Source of the DNA: Asparagopsis taxiformis | Taxonomy: Eukaryota > Rhodophyta > Florideophyceae > Bonnemaisoniales > Bonnemaisoniaceae | Assembly: GCA_030407315.1 (NCBI GenBank) | Contig: JALQPE010001784.1 | Location: forward strand, 1-64,000 | DNA length: 64,000 bases | Direction of reading: 5' to 3' | In this document: positions 9,244-18,760 of the stretch, in pieces | Layout of the letters: each line of letters opens with the position of its first letter | Numbering within the stretch: position 1 is the first letter of the stretch | The notes under the pieces: generated by a model | Told to the model about the DNA's origin: nothing | The model's database searches: none | The model's input: the letters and a program-made list of their open reading frames with translations, nothing else | Position numbers and translations under genes: made by a program

Positions 9244-11552
9244 TCTGTTCGCTCACTAAATTGAATATAAATAATTTGGTTGAGGTAGTGCTCCTCCAAG
9301 CTCTGGTGTTTAACGTCTGTCGACGGATACCTCACACGACTCCTGTTCGATTTACAGGTCCTACAGCTCCGGGCGTACCCGTTCTGACTTTCTTCGTACC
9401 TCGCGTACGGTATACTTTTCTTTCTTTCCTAGTTTTTGACGCTGACAAAGCGGAGTACAATGCTCACCAACTGAGATGTTTTAGCAACCTAGGTTGATCA
9501 ACAGCGTCCCGAACGCTTATAGGTCGGGAGATCAAAAGTAGTACATTAGCCCTTTTAGATAGATTTTACCTCCAAGGAGGGTTAGTAGATAGGGATAAGG
9601 CTCCGAACTCACGAGTGAGATCCCCGATTCCACGAGGCGGATGTCTCGTGCGATCCTGGTAGCCCGAGGGCTGTGTCGGGTGGATCGATCCCTCGGAGCC
9701 CGGACACCTGTCTCCCAACCCGGTAGCAGGTGGTAGAGTAGGGTCCGGGACGGCTGGATCTATCCTGCCGGAGGGATCTATCGGCCGTGGCCGTCCTCAA
9801 CCCACTCAAGGGTTAACTAGGCACTTAGCGCGATGGATCCCCGCGGGGAATTGTGGTCGCTTCCACGCTTGGGTGCCCACACAGCGGATTCCGCAACTAT
9901 GATACCGCAGTCGGCTGCGTTTGAGACCGATTGAGAAGCCCACGGGATTTGGCTCTGTTGACCGGTTGGGGGTGCCTAACCGACAGCGCTCCCAGCCAGT
10001 AGCCTTGTCCCGGTGGGCGGAAGGCCACTCCCTGTCGCCTGGCAGCGTTAAAAGAAGCAGTAAGGTGGTCCACTACCGCGGAGACTAAATGCCCTAGGGC
10101 AATCCACGTGCACTCCCGCCAGAGGAGTCTCGTGGCGGGCAATTGGGGAAATGTGCGAGCGATCCCCAATTGGAGATCGAAACGGAGCGGTTGGTATCCT
10201 GTGAAGTAATTGCCGCCTTGGCTTAGTTGTAAGGTAAACTACCACGGTCGAAGGATTTGAACTGGAACGATCTGACTTTATTGTAGACTAGTGGCCATCC
10301 AAGTTACCTTAAGCGATCAACGAGGCTGCCCGGACCGTTCCAGGTCCGATCTTCCAGGTCCGGCGGTCGACGGTCCTTGTGGGGTCTTTATGCAGCCCAG
10401 GGCCAATTAGAGTTAGCTGCTACGTCGCTACGTGTATACTAGATCAAATCGTCAGAGAAAGTGTACACGTGCACATCTATAGCGCGCGGGTCAAGTCCAT
10501 GCGTACAATTGTGCAACTAGTCGTGGCTAACGTTACAATCCCACGAAAGGGCCAAGCGCAAGGAGTTTGGTCCGGTTCCATTGCAAGGCGGCTCGCACCC
10601 ATTCGCCCTCGGGTGACAATTACTATTCCACGTCACCGCTGCTCATGGGCTAGCGCCGCAACTCTTCGTGGCCGATTATATTGCCACACACTACTCACGC
10701 TCGCGAGCGTCACTCCCACGCGACCCTTCTCCAGGCGCCCTTTCGCCAGACAATACGGGACGAGTCCCACAGGGAGTAAACGCGCACGGGAGAGAGGGGC
10801 GCTGAGCTGATTGGCTCACAGTAAACACGCGGGATACTTCTTTCCAGTAGGTGTGAAGAGACTACGCAAGACGAAGTGGAACACACGACCCAGTCCAGGA
10901 AACTTCGTCCAGACTAGCCGTTTATTGTTCTTCTCCTCCCGGTCTTTCCACTTTCCTGAACGGAGTGAAAGGCGCATTAAGAAGCAGACGAGAGGCATGG
11001 CGGAGGCTATTCCTACGTCGTGCGCTAGGCGAATTACAGTTGTGAACGACGGCCAACTACTGTAAGTAGGAAAGCTAGCGACAACGAAATTGTCGACAGC
11101 GTTTAACTTCTTTGTAGTCACAGAATGGGAACTTTCCGTTTATTATTTCTACTTCAACTACGGTGGTAAAAGGTGACCCCATTTGAGGCCACTTGTCCGA
11201 TAGACACTTGGTAAAAACAACTATTATAACACTACTCTTCTCCAATCCTCCACCAACGATGTAGCGCGATCACTCAGTTCTGTAATGCCAAGTGGCACCA
11301 CTGGTCGGTCCCGAAAAAAAGGTACCATTAGCGAAGTACTCCGCGTGCAAGACTTCTCATTGGGCTGCTATGAATAATTTCCAAAACCCTCTGAAGAGAT
11401 CAAAATATTTTTTTCAACTACAATTATTTCTCAAAGTCATAGTTGTATTTCAAGACCGAATGTCCGGGGTCCCAATATCTTCTTTCTTTGAGAGTACTTC
11501 CATTGCAAGGCTATCATCCTACCGGAACCTCTGCTCTCGATCCGCTTGCAAA
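9244..11552. other. Long stretch without a supportable gene
   Basis: Open frames here are under 150 codons, overlap on both strands and have no recognisable motif. Short stretches repeat motifs from 8,650-8,850, suggesting retroelement leftovers. From about 10,800 the composition approaches that of the gene island. The last 260 bases lie in the same open frame as the ATP synthase g gene but precede its first plausible Met and are treated as its 5' leader and promoter. Confidence 0.4.
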
Positions 11553-11849
11553 ATGGCGTCAGTGATGAAAGAGATTGCAAAGCGTGCAAGCAATTTAATT
11601 GTGAAGGGAAAAACACCTGAAGCTTGGGAAACTACAGCTGAGCTGCGCAACAAGTACCTCTACACAACTCTGGATGCGATGCCAGCACGTGTCGCGGAAG
11701 CTTCCAAGGAATGGGCAAATCTCCGCAACAAGGTTACGGCGCGAGACTTCACTGTGAACGAGGTTGGAGTTGGTGCGGTACGGGCTGTTGAACTTTACGC
11801 GTTTTATCTTATAGGGAAAATGGTTGGATCAAGATCTATGCCGAATTAG
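11553..11849 (+). CDS. Mitochondrial ATP synthase subunit g
   Basis: 98 codons, the usual size for the small membrane subunit g of the F1Fo ATP synthase, which helps dimerise the enzyme and shape cristae. The C-terminal part, TVNEVGVGAVRAVELYAFYL followed by IGKMVGSR, matches the family pattern: a short amphipathic lead-in, then one membrane helix with a GxxxG-like end. The frame is open further upstream from 11292, but the ATG at 11553 gives the family length and the upstream part has no similarity. It ends 97 bp from the convergent lumen-protein gene. Confidence 0.7.
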   Translation: MASVMKEIAKRASNLIVKGKTPEAWETTAELRNKYLYTTLDAMPARVAEASKEWANLRNKVTARDFTVNEVGVGAVRAVELYAFYLIGKMVGSRSMPN

Positions 11850-11946
11850 GGCATAGTTGTTTGCTAAGAAGGTTGCTTTAGCGTAGCTTGATCAGGAACG
11901 TAATTGCGCTCACATAAACACCGGTCCAGCAAGATCCCGTCATCAA

Positions 11947-12522
11947 CTATTTGGATGTGAACCTCTTAATTCCAGGAAGAGCCAAGAACTCCTCGAAAGT
12001 TTCTGTGATTTCGTCGAGCTCTCTCAAAACACCATCTCGCTTACCAATTTTCGCTTCTTGGCGAAGTTCCAACAGATGACCCAGCATTTCACCCGACTTG
12101 ATGGACAAAACATTGCGATCGCCAACATCAACGTTGTCCTGTGCAGCAGTTTTCGCGATTTCTACTTGTGCGGTGTCTAGCCAGATGGGAATATATCTTA
12201 GAATGTACAACATATCATCCTCAGTCAACTGCGCAGACCATTGTGATACGGTATTTTTCAGAGCCGTGGCACGCTGCAGACCTGCGGCAACTACAGTGAT
12301 ACTGCTGCGGACTTTCTTTTCGTATGTGCTTTCGCTTCGGGCGGGAGTTATTGGCAGCAACGCCGCAGGTATAACCAACGCGAATAGACGCACAGCAGCT
12401 CTTCTTGAAATGGATGTCGCTGACGACGTTGTGACATGTCGAACAACTTGTGACCGCATCAGTCTGCATGGAAGAATGTTAGGGATGAATGCTAGTGAAC
12501 TGGACATTTTTGCTTTGTGCAT
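11947..12522 (-). CDS. PsbQ-like thylakoid-lumen protein
   Basis: 191 codons from the ATG at 12522 (a second Met at 12507 is equally possible). The N terminus is a Ser/Arg-rich transit region followed by SISRRAAVRLFALVIPAALL and an Ala-x-Ser cleavage site, a twin-arginine lumen leader. The mature part, about 120 residues and mostly helical, ends LRELDEITETFEEFLAL, as in four-helix-bundle proteins of the PsbQ group bound to photosystem II. It is shorter and different from the PsbQ' at 19651, so it may be a Psb31-like or other lumen member. Location is well supported; exact role is inferred. It lies directly downstream of the split phosphatase on the same strand. Confidence 0.6.
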   Translation of the reverse strand: MHKAKMSSSLAFIPNILPCRLMRSQVVRHVTTSSATSISRRAAVRLFALVIPAALLPITPARSESTYEKKVRSSITVVAAGLQRATALKNTVSQWSAQLTEDDMLYILRYIPIWLDTAQVEIAKTAAQDNVDVGDRNVLSIKSGEMLGHLLELRQEAKIGKRDGVLRELDEITETFEEFLALPGIKRFTSK

Positions 12523-12708
12523 CAGGGTGCAAGAAAATCGCAAGGGTGTTGCTGCGTTCCCGAGATCACTGATTATGCATCCGCAAATCTGCTATTTTGA
12601 CAACACCACCACGGCATTGATTTCACGCGCATGCGGGAATGGTGCAAGTTGGAATCATACTGTGTACAGTAACTTGTGCCAGACAACTATCTCGCCTGTT
12701 GTGTCGTT

Positions 12709-12897
12709 TTACAAAAGAGCGGTAATAAGCTGCTCAAGCTGCTGAGCATTCTCCCATTGTCTAACAGTGGCCTTGACCGGCCCGGCTTCCAGTTTATTCG
12801 CTAAAGAATAACCTGCTCTCGCTAACACATAGCCATTATTGCCAATTCTTTTCGCTGGACAGTAGTCATTCGACCCATCTCCAACATACACAATTGA
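12709..12897 (-). pseudogene. 3' fragment of PHOSPHO-type HAD phosphatase, split by transposon
   Basis: This fragment encodes the last 62 residues of the phosphatase whose first part is at 18761-19306. It begins SIVYVGDGSNDYCPAKRIG, the HAD motif IV (GDGxND) that helps hold Mg2+, and ends with the usual VRQWENAQQLEQLI helix. Upstream it runs straight into the terminal inverted repeat of the Harbinger element at 12898. Removing the element and one copy of the TGA duplication joins the frames exactly (reconstituted length 244 codons, near the 241 of PHOSPHO2 proteins). Alone it lacks the catalytic aspartates and a proper start. Confidence 0.9.
12895..12897. repeat. 3-bp target-site duplication (TGA), left copy
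   Basis: TGA abuts the left terminal inverted repeat; the same TGA follows the right repeat at 18758-18760. A 3-bp duplication is diagnostic for PIF/Harbinger insertion. Confidence 0.9.
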
Positions 12898-12982
12898 GGG
12901 CCGTTCCCAGGAAAAATTTTGCACGGGAAATTTGTATGCACGTGCACGAAACGATGGAATAGAGACTTTTGATTGGCTCCAT
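12898..12982. repeat. Left terminal inverted repeat of Harbinger element
   Basis: 85 bp identical to the reverse complement of 18673-18757. After a diverged 60-70 bp, similarity resumes from about 13050 to 13215 against 18440-18610, so the inverted repeat is really about 320 bp with an imperfect inner part. Confidence 0.95.
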
Positions 12983-13372
12983 GTAGAAGTGAGTGAGACA
13001 CCTTGCACAGCCCGAAAACGTACCGAGATGATAAGTTTAAAACTCAAAATCTCTGCATGTGCGCCACTTGTAAGTTATACGATGGGGGATCACTGAGGTA
13101 TCCCGAGTGCTAGCTTTTTCTCTTCAGTAACCTCTCATAGCGGAGGATGCCATGGAGCGGACGAATCTTGGAGTGGACCACTATTACACGCCTTTACTTG
13201 ACCCGATTGTAACGGGTAAGAACAACCGGGAACTCCAAATTTGATCTTCCCGGATCTGTAACGCTCCGTATACACACGTATAGACGATGCACTGATCAAC
13301 ATATTGGAGGTATTGGGCACCAGGAGAGAAATAGAACATCAAAACAGCGCGTGGTACTCCGAACGTAATCGC

Positions 13373-14587
13373 ATGAGTGGTTCTAGTCTTCTAACCCGTC
13401 AAATAAGCGAGGTATTCGCTTCAGAAGATGATGAATTCGGTATCGTGGTTTTTATGGGGTATTTGATGGTTCTCCTAGAGGAAACATTTCTGCAATCTCC
13501 CTGCAGGCGGCAGTGTAGGCAGTTTATTTGCATAAGTTCTATGCTAAACGAAGAAGACTTCACAAGAACTTACAGACTGTCACGGAATTCCTTTTACCGG
13601 TTATTGTCGCTTCTTCTCGGTGGAATAGTTTTTGAAAGTGTAAGCTGCGTTCACAACACTGGAACTAAGGTTGCAGCAGACAGCCGCCTGGCAATTACAC
13701 TTCGGATGCTAGCTGGGGCCAGTTATTTGGATCTAAGGTTGTGTTTCAATGTCTCTGTTAGTTCCATTTATCGCATTTTTCATGACACATGCCAAGCAAT
13801 AATGGAAGCACTTCGGCTTCCAGGAATTTCAAGAAGCTGGGAAGATCTGCACAGGGCATCTATAGAATTTAAATTGTCAAGAAGATTCACAAATCCATTA
13901 AGCGGATGTGTCGGTGCACTCGATGGAATTGCCATACAAATTGCAAAACCAGGATGTAACGAGCGACCAGCAGCGTACTTTTGCAGAAAAGGGTATTACG
14001 CAATCCCAGTACAGGCACTCGTAGACGCCAATTACAGGTTTCTCTGCTATTCCGCTCGGTGTGTAGGTGCCACACACGATGCTTTAGCACATTCTGTGTC
14101 AGAATTGGGAGCCTATCTATCTCAAGGAGGCTTGCAGGAAGAGTTTTGGATTTGTGGAGACGAGGCGTACGAATGCAGAAATTGGTTGATTACTCCTTAC
14201 GCAAGAAGTCAGTGCAACGACAAAGAAAAGTATTTCAACTTCTTTCTCTCCTCTCACCGGGTCCATATCGAGCAGGCGTTCGGGCACTTGGTGGCTAGGT
14301 GGCGTGTTCTGAATGGTGGTTTGGAATTTTCTCTAAGTCGAAACATACGAGTCGTATGTGCATGCATGAAACTACACAATCTTTGTATTGAACAAGGCGA
14401 GAGTTTTGATTCTGTAAGAAATGAATTGAATTCGCATGGAGGTACTGTGGAAGAAGTGCAGGCATGGTACGAGGAGGCCAAAGAACATAGACAATCATCT
14501 CAATCCTTTTCGAGAACGAGGTCACCTGCTCGTTCAATAAAAAGGGACAAACTGAGAGATTTGGTATGGGATTTACGAAAGGTGTAG
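13373..14587 (+). CDS. HARBI1-like DDE nuclease (transposase) of Harbinger element
   Basis: 404 codons from the ATG at 13373; the upstream in-frame TTG at 13304 is less likely. The protein belongs to the DDE_Tnp_4 superfamily, which cuts and joins DNA during Harbinger transposition. The N-terminal third carries a helix-turn-helix-like stretch (YRLSRNSFYRLLSLL; later LRMLAGASYLDLRLCFNVS). Catalytic residues are visible: first Asp in GALDGIAI, second in CGDEAY, and Glu in HRVHIEQAFG. The C terminus is Ser/Arg-rich and basic. The frame is complete and unbroken. Confidence 0.92.
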   Translation: MSGSSLLTRQISEVFASEDDEFGIVVFMGYLMVLLEETFLQSPCRRQCRQFICISSMLNEEDFTRTYRLSRNSFYRLLSLLLGGIVFESVSCVHNTGTKVAADSRLAITLRMLAGASYLDLRLCFNVSVSSIYRIFHDTCQAIMEALRLPGISRSWEDLHRASIEFKLSRRFTNPLSGCVGALDGIAIQIAKPGCNERPAAYFCRKGYYAIPVQALVDANYRFLCYSARCVGATHDALAHSVSELGAYLSQGGLQEEFWICGDEAYECRNWLITPYARSQCNDKEKYFNFFLSSHRVHIEQAFGHLVARWRVLNGGLEFSLSRNIRVVCACMKLHNLCIEQGESFDSVRNELNSHGGTVEEVQAWYEEAKEHRQSSQSFSRTRSPARSIKRDKLRDLVWDLRKV

Positions 14588-14642
14588 TAGAACTGAAGTA
14601 AAAGAGATTACTCTCGTAGAAATTTCTTTGTATTCTCCAGAC

Positions 14643-14684
14643 CAGTTGGTGTAGGCATTTTTCGAAAAATGCCTGTACCAACTG
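14643..14684. repeat. Near-perfect 42-bp palindrome inside the element
   Basis: CAGTTGGTGTAGGCATTTTTC is followed by its reverse complement with a single mismatched pair. A separate 12-bp perfect palindrome ACGATCGATCGT follows at 14685-14696. It lies 56 bp after the transposase stop and about 170 bp before the topoisomerase fragment. It could act as a transcript end, or be the fused ends of a small inverted-repeat element at the capture junction. Confidence 0.9.
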
Positions 14685-14851
14685 ACGATCGATCGTCCAA
14701 ATCAGTGAATGTTCAGCCATCCGTCAGCACGCGCATCTCCGTCTAGCCATTGCAGGCCGATCCGACACGCGTCTACGCGCACTGATAGCAGAACTGAATC
14801 TGCCGCAAGGCACAGCCGCGCCGGCCGTTCTCGTCGCAGATGCAGAGCATG

Positions 14852-16790
14852 ATCCCAGCTCAAAGCAGAGCTCAAAGAAAGTGATGAACTCATTTTGGCC
14901 ACAGATGAGGATCGAGAAGGCGAAGCTATCTCATGGCATTTGACTGAAGTTCTAAAACCTTCCATCCCTATCAAACGTGCCGTCTTTCACGAAATTACTC
15001 CAGAAGCCATTGAACATGCCTTCTCAAGTTGCAGGGAAATTGACCTCAACCTCGTCCAGGCACAGGAAACACGCCGCGTGCTCGATAGACTTGCGGGATA
15101 CACTATGTCACCATTGTTATGGAAGAAAATTGCACGTGGCCTTAGCGCTGGTCGTGTACAAAGTGTTGCCATGTCAGTTGTTTTGCACCGCGAACTGGAG
15201 CGTTTGCGTTTCCTAAGGGCAGAATACCACTATTGCACTGTTCATTTTACTTCCGATAATGGCAAAAAGTTTGTTGGTACTCTCGCTGCTGTCAATGGTG
15301 TACGACTGCTCCGAGGTAGCGATTTTGAAGATGAAACTGGGAAACTCTCTGCTGCGGCAGAGAAAAAGGGCTTGAGACTATTTGATGAGAAAGGAATGAA
15401 GCAGCTTGTAAGCAGGCTGCAATGTGAAAGCGCGAAAGTATCAACTGTTGAGAAGAAACGGACAACGCGCAATCCTCCTGTACCGTTAATTACTTCCACA
15501 CTACAAAAAGAATGTGGGAATAAACTTGGAATGGGGGCAGGACGTTGCATGCGTGTGGCGCAAAAGCTCTACGAAAACGGGCATATTACTTATATGCGGA
15601 CGGACAACCCATCGCTGAGCGGGCAGGCAGTAAAGGCGTGTCGGGAAGCATTCAAAGACCTCTACGGTGCTGATACGTTACGGAAGGGGGCGAGTGGCAA
15701 ACGCGGCTCAAAGCCCAAGGCAGCGCAGGCTGCACACGAAGCTATTCGACCAGCCGGGACATCGTTTCGTAGGCCGGAGGAATTGACTGAGCTTGAAGCA
15801 GATGAACAAGCAGTATACTCACTAATTCATCGGTGGACTTTGGCGACGCAAATGGTTCCTGCACTACTGGACCAAACTGCTGTAAAAATCACTGTTCCAT
15901 GCGAAGCAGATGTGGCTGAATTCAAGGCAACGGGAAACGTAGTGGTTGATCCTGGTTTTCTACGAGCATACCGGTGACGATATTTCGAACACTTCTTCAT
16001 ATTTACCGGCGATGAAAGACGGTGATGCGTTGGGAGCAAGTGATATTACGGTAGTGAGGCATGAAACAAAACCACCTGCACGATATAATGATGCATCACT
16101 AGTAAAAGAGCTAGAAGAAATAGGAATTGGACGACCTAGCACATGTGTGAGCATTACAGAAAAATTGATTCAGAGAGGGTATGCGTATCGCGGCAGTACA
16201 TTCGGTGAAGGCAAGTCTGTGTCATCGAAATCACTTGTGCCTAGTCTAACTGCATTTGCTGTCGAAAAGTGTGGTAGCGTCGCTACCAAAAGCAACTCTG
16301 GCGGATGAATTATGTGGGGAGCATGTGGAAAAAGAGCTACACATGGCGCAAGATCCGCAATTGGGGGTAGACAGCGAGTCAGGACTGCCAGTTCTTTTGA
16401 AGACAAGCCGTTATGGACCGTACGTGCAATTAGGGCGTGACGAGGACGCCGTAGAAGGCAAGAAACCGAAGAGGTGTGGATTACTTCCCGGAATGGATGT
16501 CAGTGAAGTAACATTGGAGGTTGCGTGTAAGCTGTTGAGTTTACCACGCGTGCTCGGAAAACATCACAGCAGTGGTTAGGAAGTTCAGACGGCAATAGGG
16601 CCACATAGTCCGTACGTTGCTCGCGAGGGTGTATGTGTGAGTTTGCGAAAGGGCGCGGAGAGCGTGCTTGAGATTGAATTGGATGAGGAAGTTGAATTGT
16701 TGGATGCCGCAATAGAGAGGAAACGAGTCCAAGCTGAGCGTAGTGCGAAGAAGAAAGCAGAGAAGGAAGCAAAGAGTTTCTGTTGTGTTA
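14852..16790 (+). pseudogene. Captured DNA topoisomerase IA fragment (plastid/bacterial type)
   Basis: The frame begins SQLKAELKESDELILATDEDREGEAI, i.e. inside the TOPRIM domain at the DxDxE metal site; the N-terminal part with the first catalytic Glu is missing. The active-site region GHITYMRTDNPSLS and the HEAIRP motif are present. A 1-nt frameshift occurs near 15965, after GFLRAY. The next segment has PPARYNDASLVKELEEIGIGRPST, then a second break near 16300. C-terminal repeats [10 protein letters not shown] and IGPHSPYVAREG follow. Type IA topoisomerases relax negative supercoils, in algae mostly in plastids. This copy cannot make a working enzyme. The frameshift near 15965 is also in the copy at 62590-64000, so it predates amplification of the element. 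Confidence 0.88.
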
Positions 16791-16808
16791 CTAAATATCG
16801 GTATACGT

Positions 16809-18344
16809 TTACTTTGAGAACTCCTTATACTTCTTCAGCATGTCTTCATAGTGTTCTTGCGCTACATCCTGGAAGCTTTGATTACTAGTTTCTTTGGCAG
16901 TCTCCAACGTAGTCGCCGCATTTTTCACCAGCTCCATCAACTTTTCCTTTTCCACTGCGTTCGAAAGTACACCTGAACACCTTTCTCTTGTTGCAGATTC
17001 TGTAGGAGATAAATGTGAATTATTGCTGGCAGTATCTAGCTTCATCCGCTGAAGGCGACTGTAGTCTTGGACCACATTTTGGAAAATATGTAGCATTCCA
17101 GAGGAGCTGGCCTGGTCGGAGCTTCTACGGCGCTTTCCCCAGAAACTAGAACTGGGAGGAGATGAGACGGGTGTGTATTGTGAAGGATTCATATCCATTC
17201 CTTCTTCGTAACCACGAGTGTCTGAGCCATTCGGATCGATACTTTTCGACATGAGACGGATGAAATCATCGTTTTGCGTTCTTGAACCTACTCCTGCAGC
17301 AGAAAAAATGATGTAAACCCTCTTTGATTCTTGGGAAAGCTCTCCATTTTGGAGGTAGCTCAAGAACTTTGGAAAACGACCTGGATCAGACTGACCTGAT
17401 CTATTATACCTCGCCATTGCTTCTGTGAAATCTGATTTCGCGTCAGTATACACAGCCCTCAACTTTGCTGCATTTCTCGGAACTAATGGTGGCGCTGTTG
17501 CGTCCACGTTGTCCACACGACCACTGAGATCTATTCCTTCAGTGATAACAGCTGTGTTGAACCGAATTTCAACAATTTTCCAGAATGAGTCTCTTGTTCT
17601 TCCTATATCCATATCCCGCTTACTGAGCTCCTCTTCTGTTGCCTGCAAAACTGCAGATTTGGCAACTTGATCGTCGCGGATAACAAGCATTAGTCTTGCA
17701 AATTCACCTAGTGAGAACTGAATGCTCCCTTCCCTGTTACCTTTTCCGCAATTCTGTTTTGTCCCTGTATTTTCTCCGTCTTTCGCATTGTTTTGTGCAG
17801 CATCTTTGCACTCTTCCGGTTGTAATATTCTTCTCTTCACAGAAACACAAAACATCCTTTCCACAGTTCTTCTTTCTCTTTCATCTAAAACCTTGAGTAG
17901 CTCTTCCTTGCCGGGGAATGTTCGAACTAAGTCTTTTTTTACACGTCTGTTTTCCCAGAACGTGTCCAGTGAAGGTACATATTGGTTCTTTACCAGAACA
18001 TCATGAATATCTTGTCCCTTCCGAGCTATAGACAGTATTCGCAACATAGCACGTGCAACTAAAACCTCTTTCTTTCCTCCTACATTCATTCCCCAGCTCT
18101 TATTCATGTTTCGCAACTCTCCATGCTTGCAGAACTGCAAGAAAGAATAAACCTCATCCAAAGTTCCACTTCCATGCCTTCGAACCTCCGGACATGTCAT
18201 CGGCTGCTTCAAATTGTCACGAGATGGTGACTGATCTTCTACACTGCCGATGGAAGGCGCATCTTCTAAATTTTGCTTGCTGTGTTCCCCACTGGGGGGA
18301 GAGATTAACGCGGTTGTAGGTAGATTGGATGGACGCCTTTCCAT
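16809..18344 (-). CDS. Second ORF of Harbinger element, Myb/SANT-like
   Basis: 511 codons from the ATG at 18344 (frame open to 18530 with an earlier Met that would give 573). PIF/Harbinger elements usually encode a second, DNA-binding protein that brings the nuclease to the ends and into the nucleus. Here a region near the middle, FWKIVEIRFNTAV...RNAAKLRAVY...FTEAMARYNRSGQSD, has the spacing of the Myb/SANT-like domain of those proteins. The rest is charged and rich in Ser/Thr, with basic KRRRSS near residue 420 and a helical C terminus. It is transcribed toward the nuclease gene. The family role is established; assignment of this protein is by motif and position. Confidence 0.7.
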   Translation of the reverse strand: MERRPSNLPTTALISPPSGEHSKQNLEDAPSIGSVEDQSPSRDNLKQPMTCPEVRRHGSGTLDEVYSFLQFCKHGELRNMNKSWGMNVGGKKEVLVARAMLRILSIARKGQDIHDVLVKNQYVPSLDTFWENRRVKKDLVRTFPGKEELLKVLDERERRTVERMFCVSVKRRILQPEECKDAAQNNAKDGENTGTKQNCGKGNREGSIQFSLGEFARLMLVIRDDQVAKSAVLQATEEELSKRDMDIGRTRDSFWKIVEIRFNTAVITEGIDLSGRVDNVDATAPPLVPRNAAKLRAVYTDAKSDFTEAMARYNRSGQSDPGRFPKFLSYLQNGELSQESKRVYIIFSAAGVGSRTQNDDFIRLMSKSIDPNGSDTRGYEEGMDMNPSQYTPVSSPPSSSFWGKRRRSSDQASSSGMLHIFQNVVQDYSRLQRMKLDTASNNSHLSPTESATRERCSGVLSNAVEKEKLMELVKNAATTLETAKETSNQSFQDVAQEHYEDMLKKYKEFSK

Positions 18345-18672
18345 TAGAGCGCATGAGTAGACCGTTTGAACTTGTGCCAATCTGCTTAGATACAGAGAAT
18401 GCTGGGGATGGGCGTTAGACGTGAGGTTTGGAAGCTTTACAACGTACGAGGATCTTCTGACCCGGTATGATCGGGTCAAGTACAGGCGGGTACTCGTGGT
18501 CCGATCGAGGATCCGGCCGCTCCTTGGCATCCTCCGCTATGCTAGGATACCGAAAAGAACAAGCTAGCACTCAGGATACCTCAGTGATTCCCCATCGTAC
18601 TACTTACAAGTGGCGCGCATGCAGAGATCAGGAGTTCAGTAGTTCAATAAAAGTAGTTTAACATATTAACAT

Positions 18673-18757
18673 ATGGAGCCAATCAAAAGTCTCTATTCCA
18701 TCGTTTCGTGCACGTGCATACAAATTTCCCGTGCAAAATTTTTCCTGGGAACGGCCC
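18673..18757. repeat. Right terminal inverted repeat of Harbinger element
   Basis: Exact reverse complement of 12898-12982, followed by TGA at 18758-18760, the right copy of the target duplication. Confidence 0.95.
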
Positions 18758-18760
18758 TGA

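Larger units (their letters stand above)
12898..18757. mobile_element. PIF/Harbinger DNA transposon carrying a topoisomerase fragment
   Basis: 5,860-bp element with 85-bp perfect terminal inverted repeats beginning GGGCCGTTCCCAGG, a TGA target duplication and a precise insertion inside a phosphatase gene. Contents in order: DDE nuclease (plus, 13373-14587), a near-perfect palindrome (14643-14684), a decayed DNA topoisomerase IA fragment (plus, about 14852-16790) and a large second ORF (minus, 16809-18344). Both element genes are intact and the repeats identical, so the insertion looks young and the copy potentially autonomous. The topoisomerase piece is host-type cargo shared with the second copy at 60617. 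Confidence 0.93.

Noticed and set aside
10200..10265. tRNA-like stretch (GGCTTAGTTGTAAGG, GGATTTGAACTGG)
   Set aside because: D-arm-like and T-arm-like strings are present but no T stem or cloverleaf can be formed on either strand; a primer-binding site was considered but no flanking long repeat was found.
7969..10300. Pair of long terminal repeats
   Set aside because: Only short, scattered similarities between 8,650-8,850 and 9,650-9,870 were found, some in inverted orientation; no long direct repeat with TG...CA ends.
10379..11121. Several 80-140 codon frames on both strands
   Set aside because: They overlap each other, have no known motif and lie in retroelement-like DNA.
12709..13047. 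Complete small phosphatase starting inside the transposon repeat
   Set aside because: The first 50 codons are transposon sequence; the frame is just the 3' phosphatase fragment read through from the repeat.
14895..16770. Functional host topoisomerase I gene
   Set aside because: It lacks the N-terminal part of TOPRIM, has at least two frame breaks and lies inside a transposon present twice.
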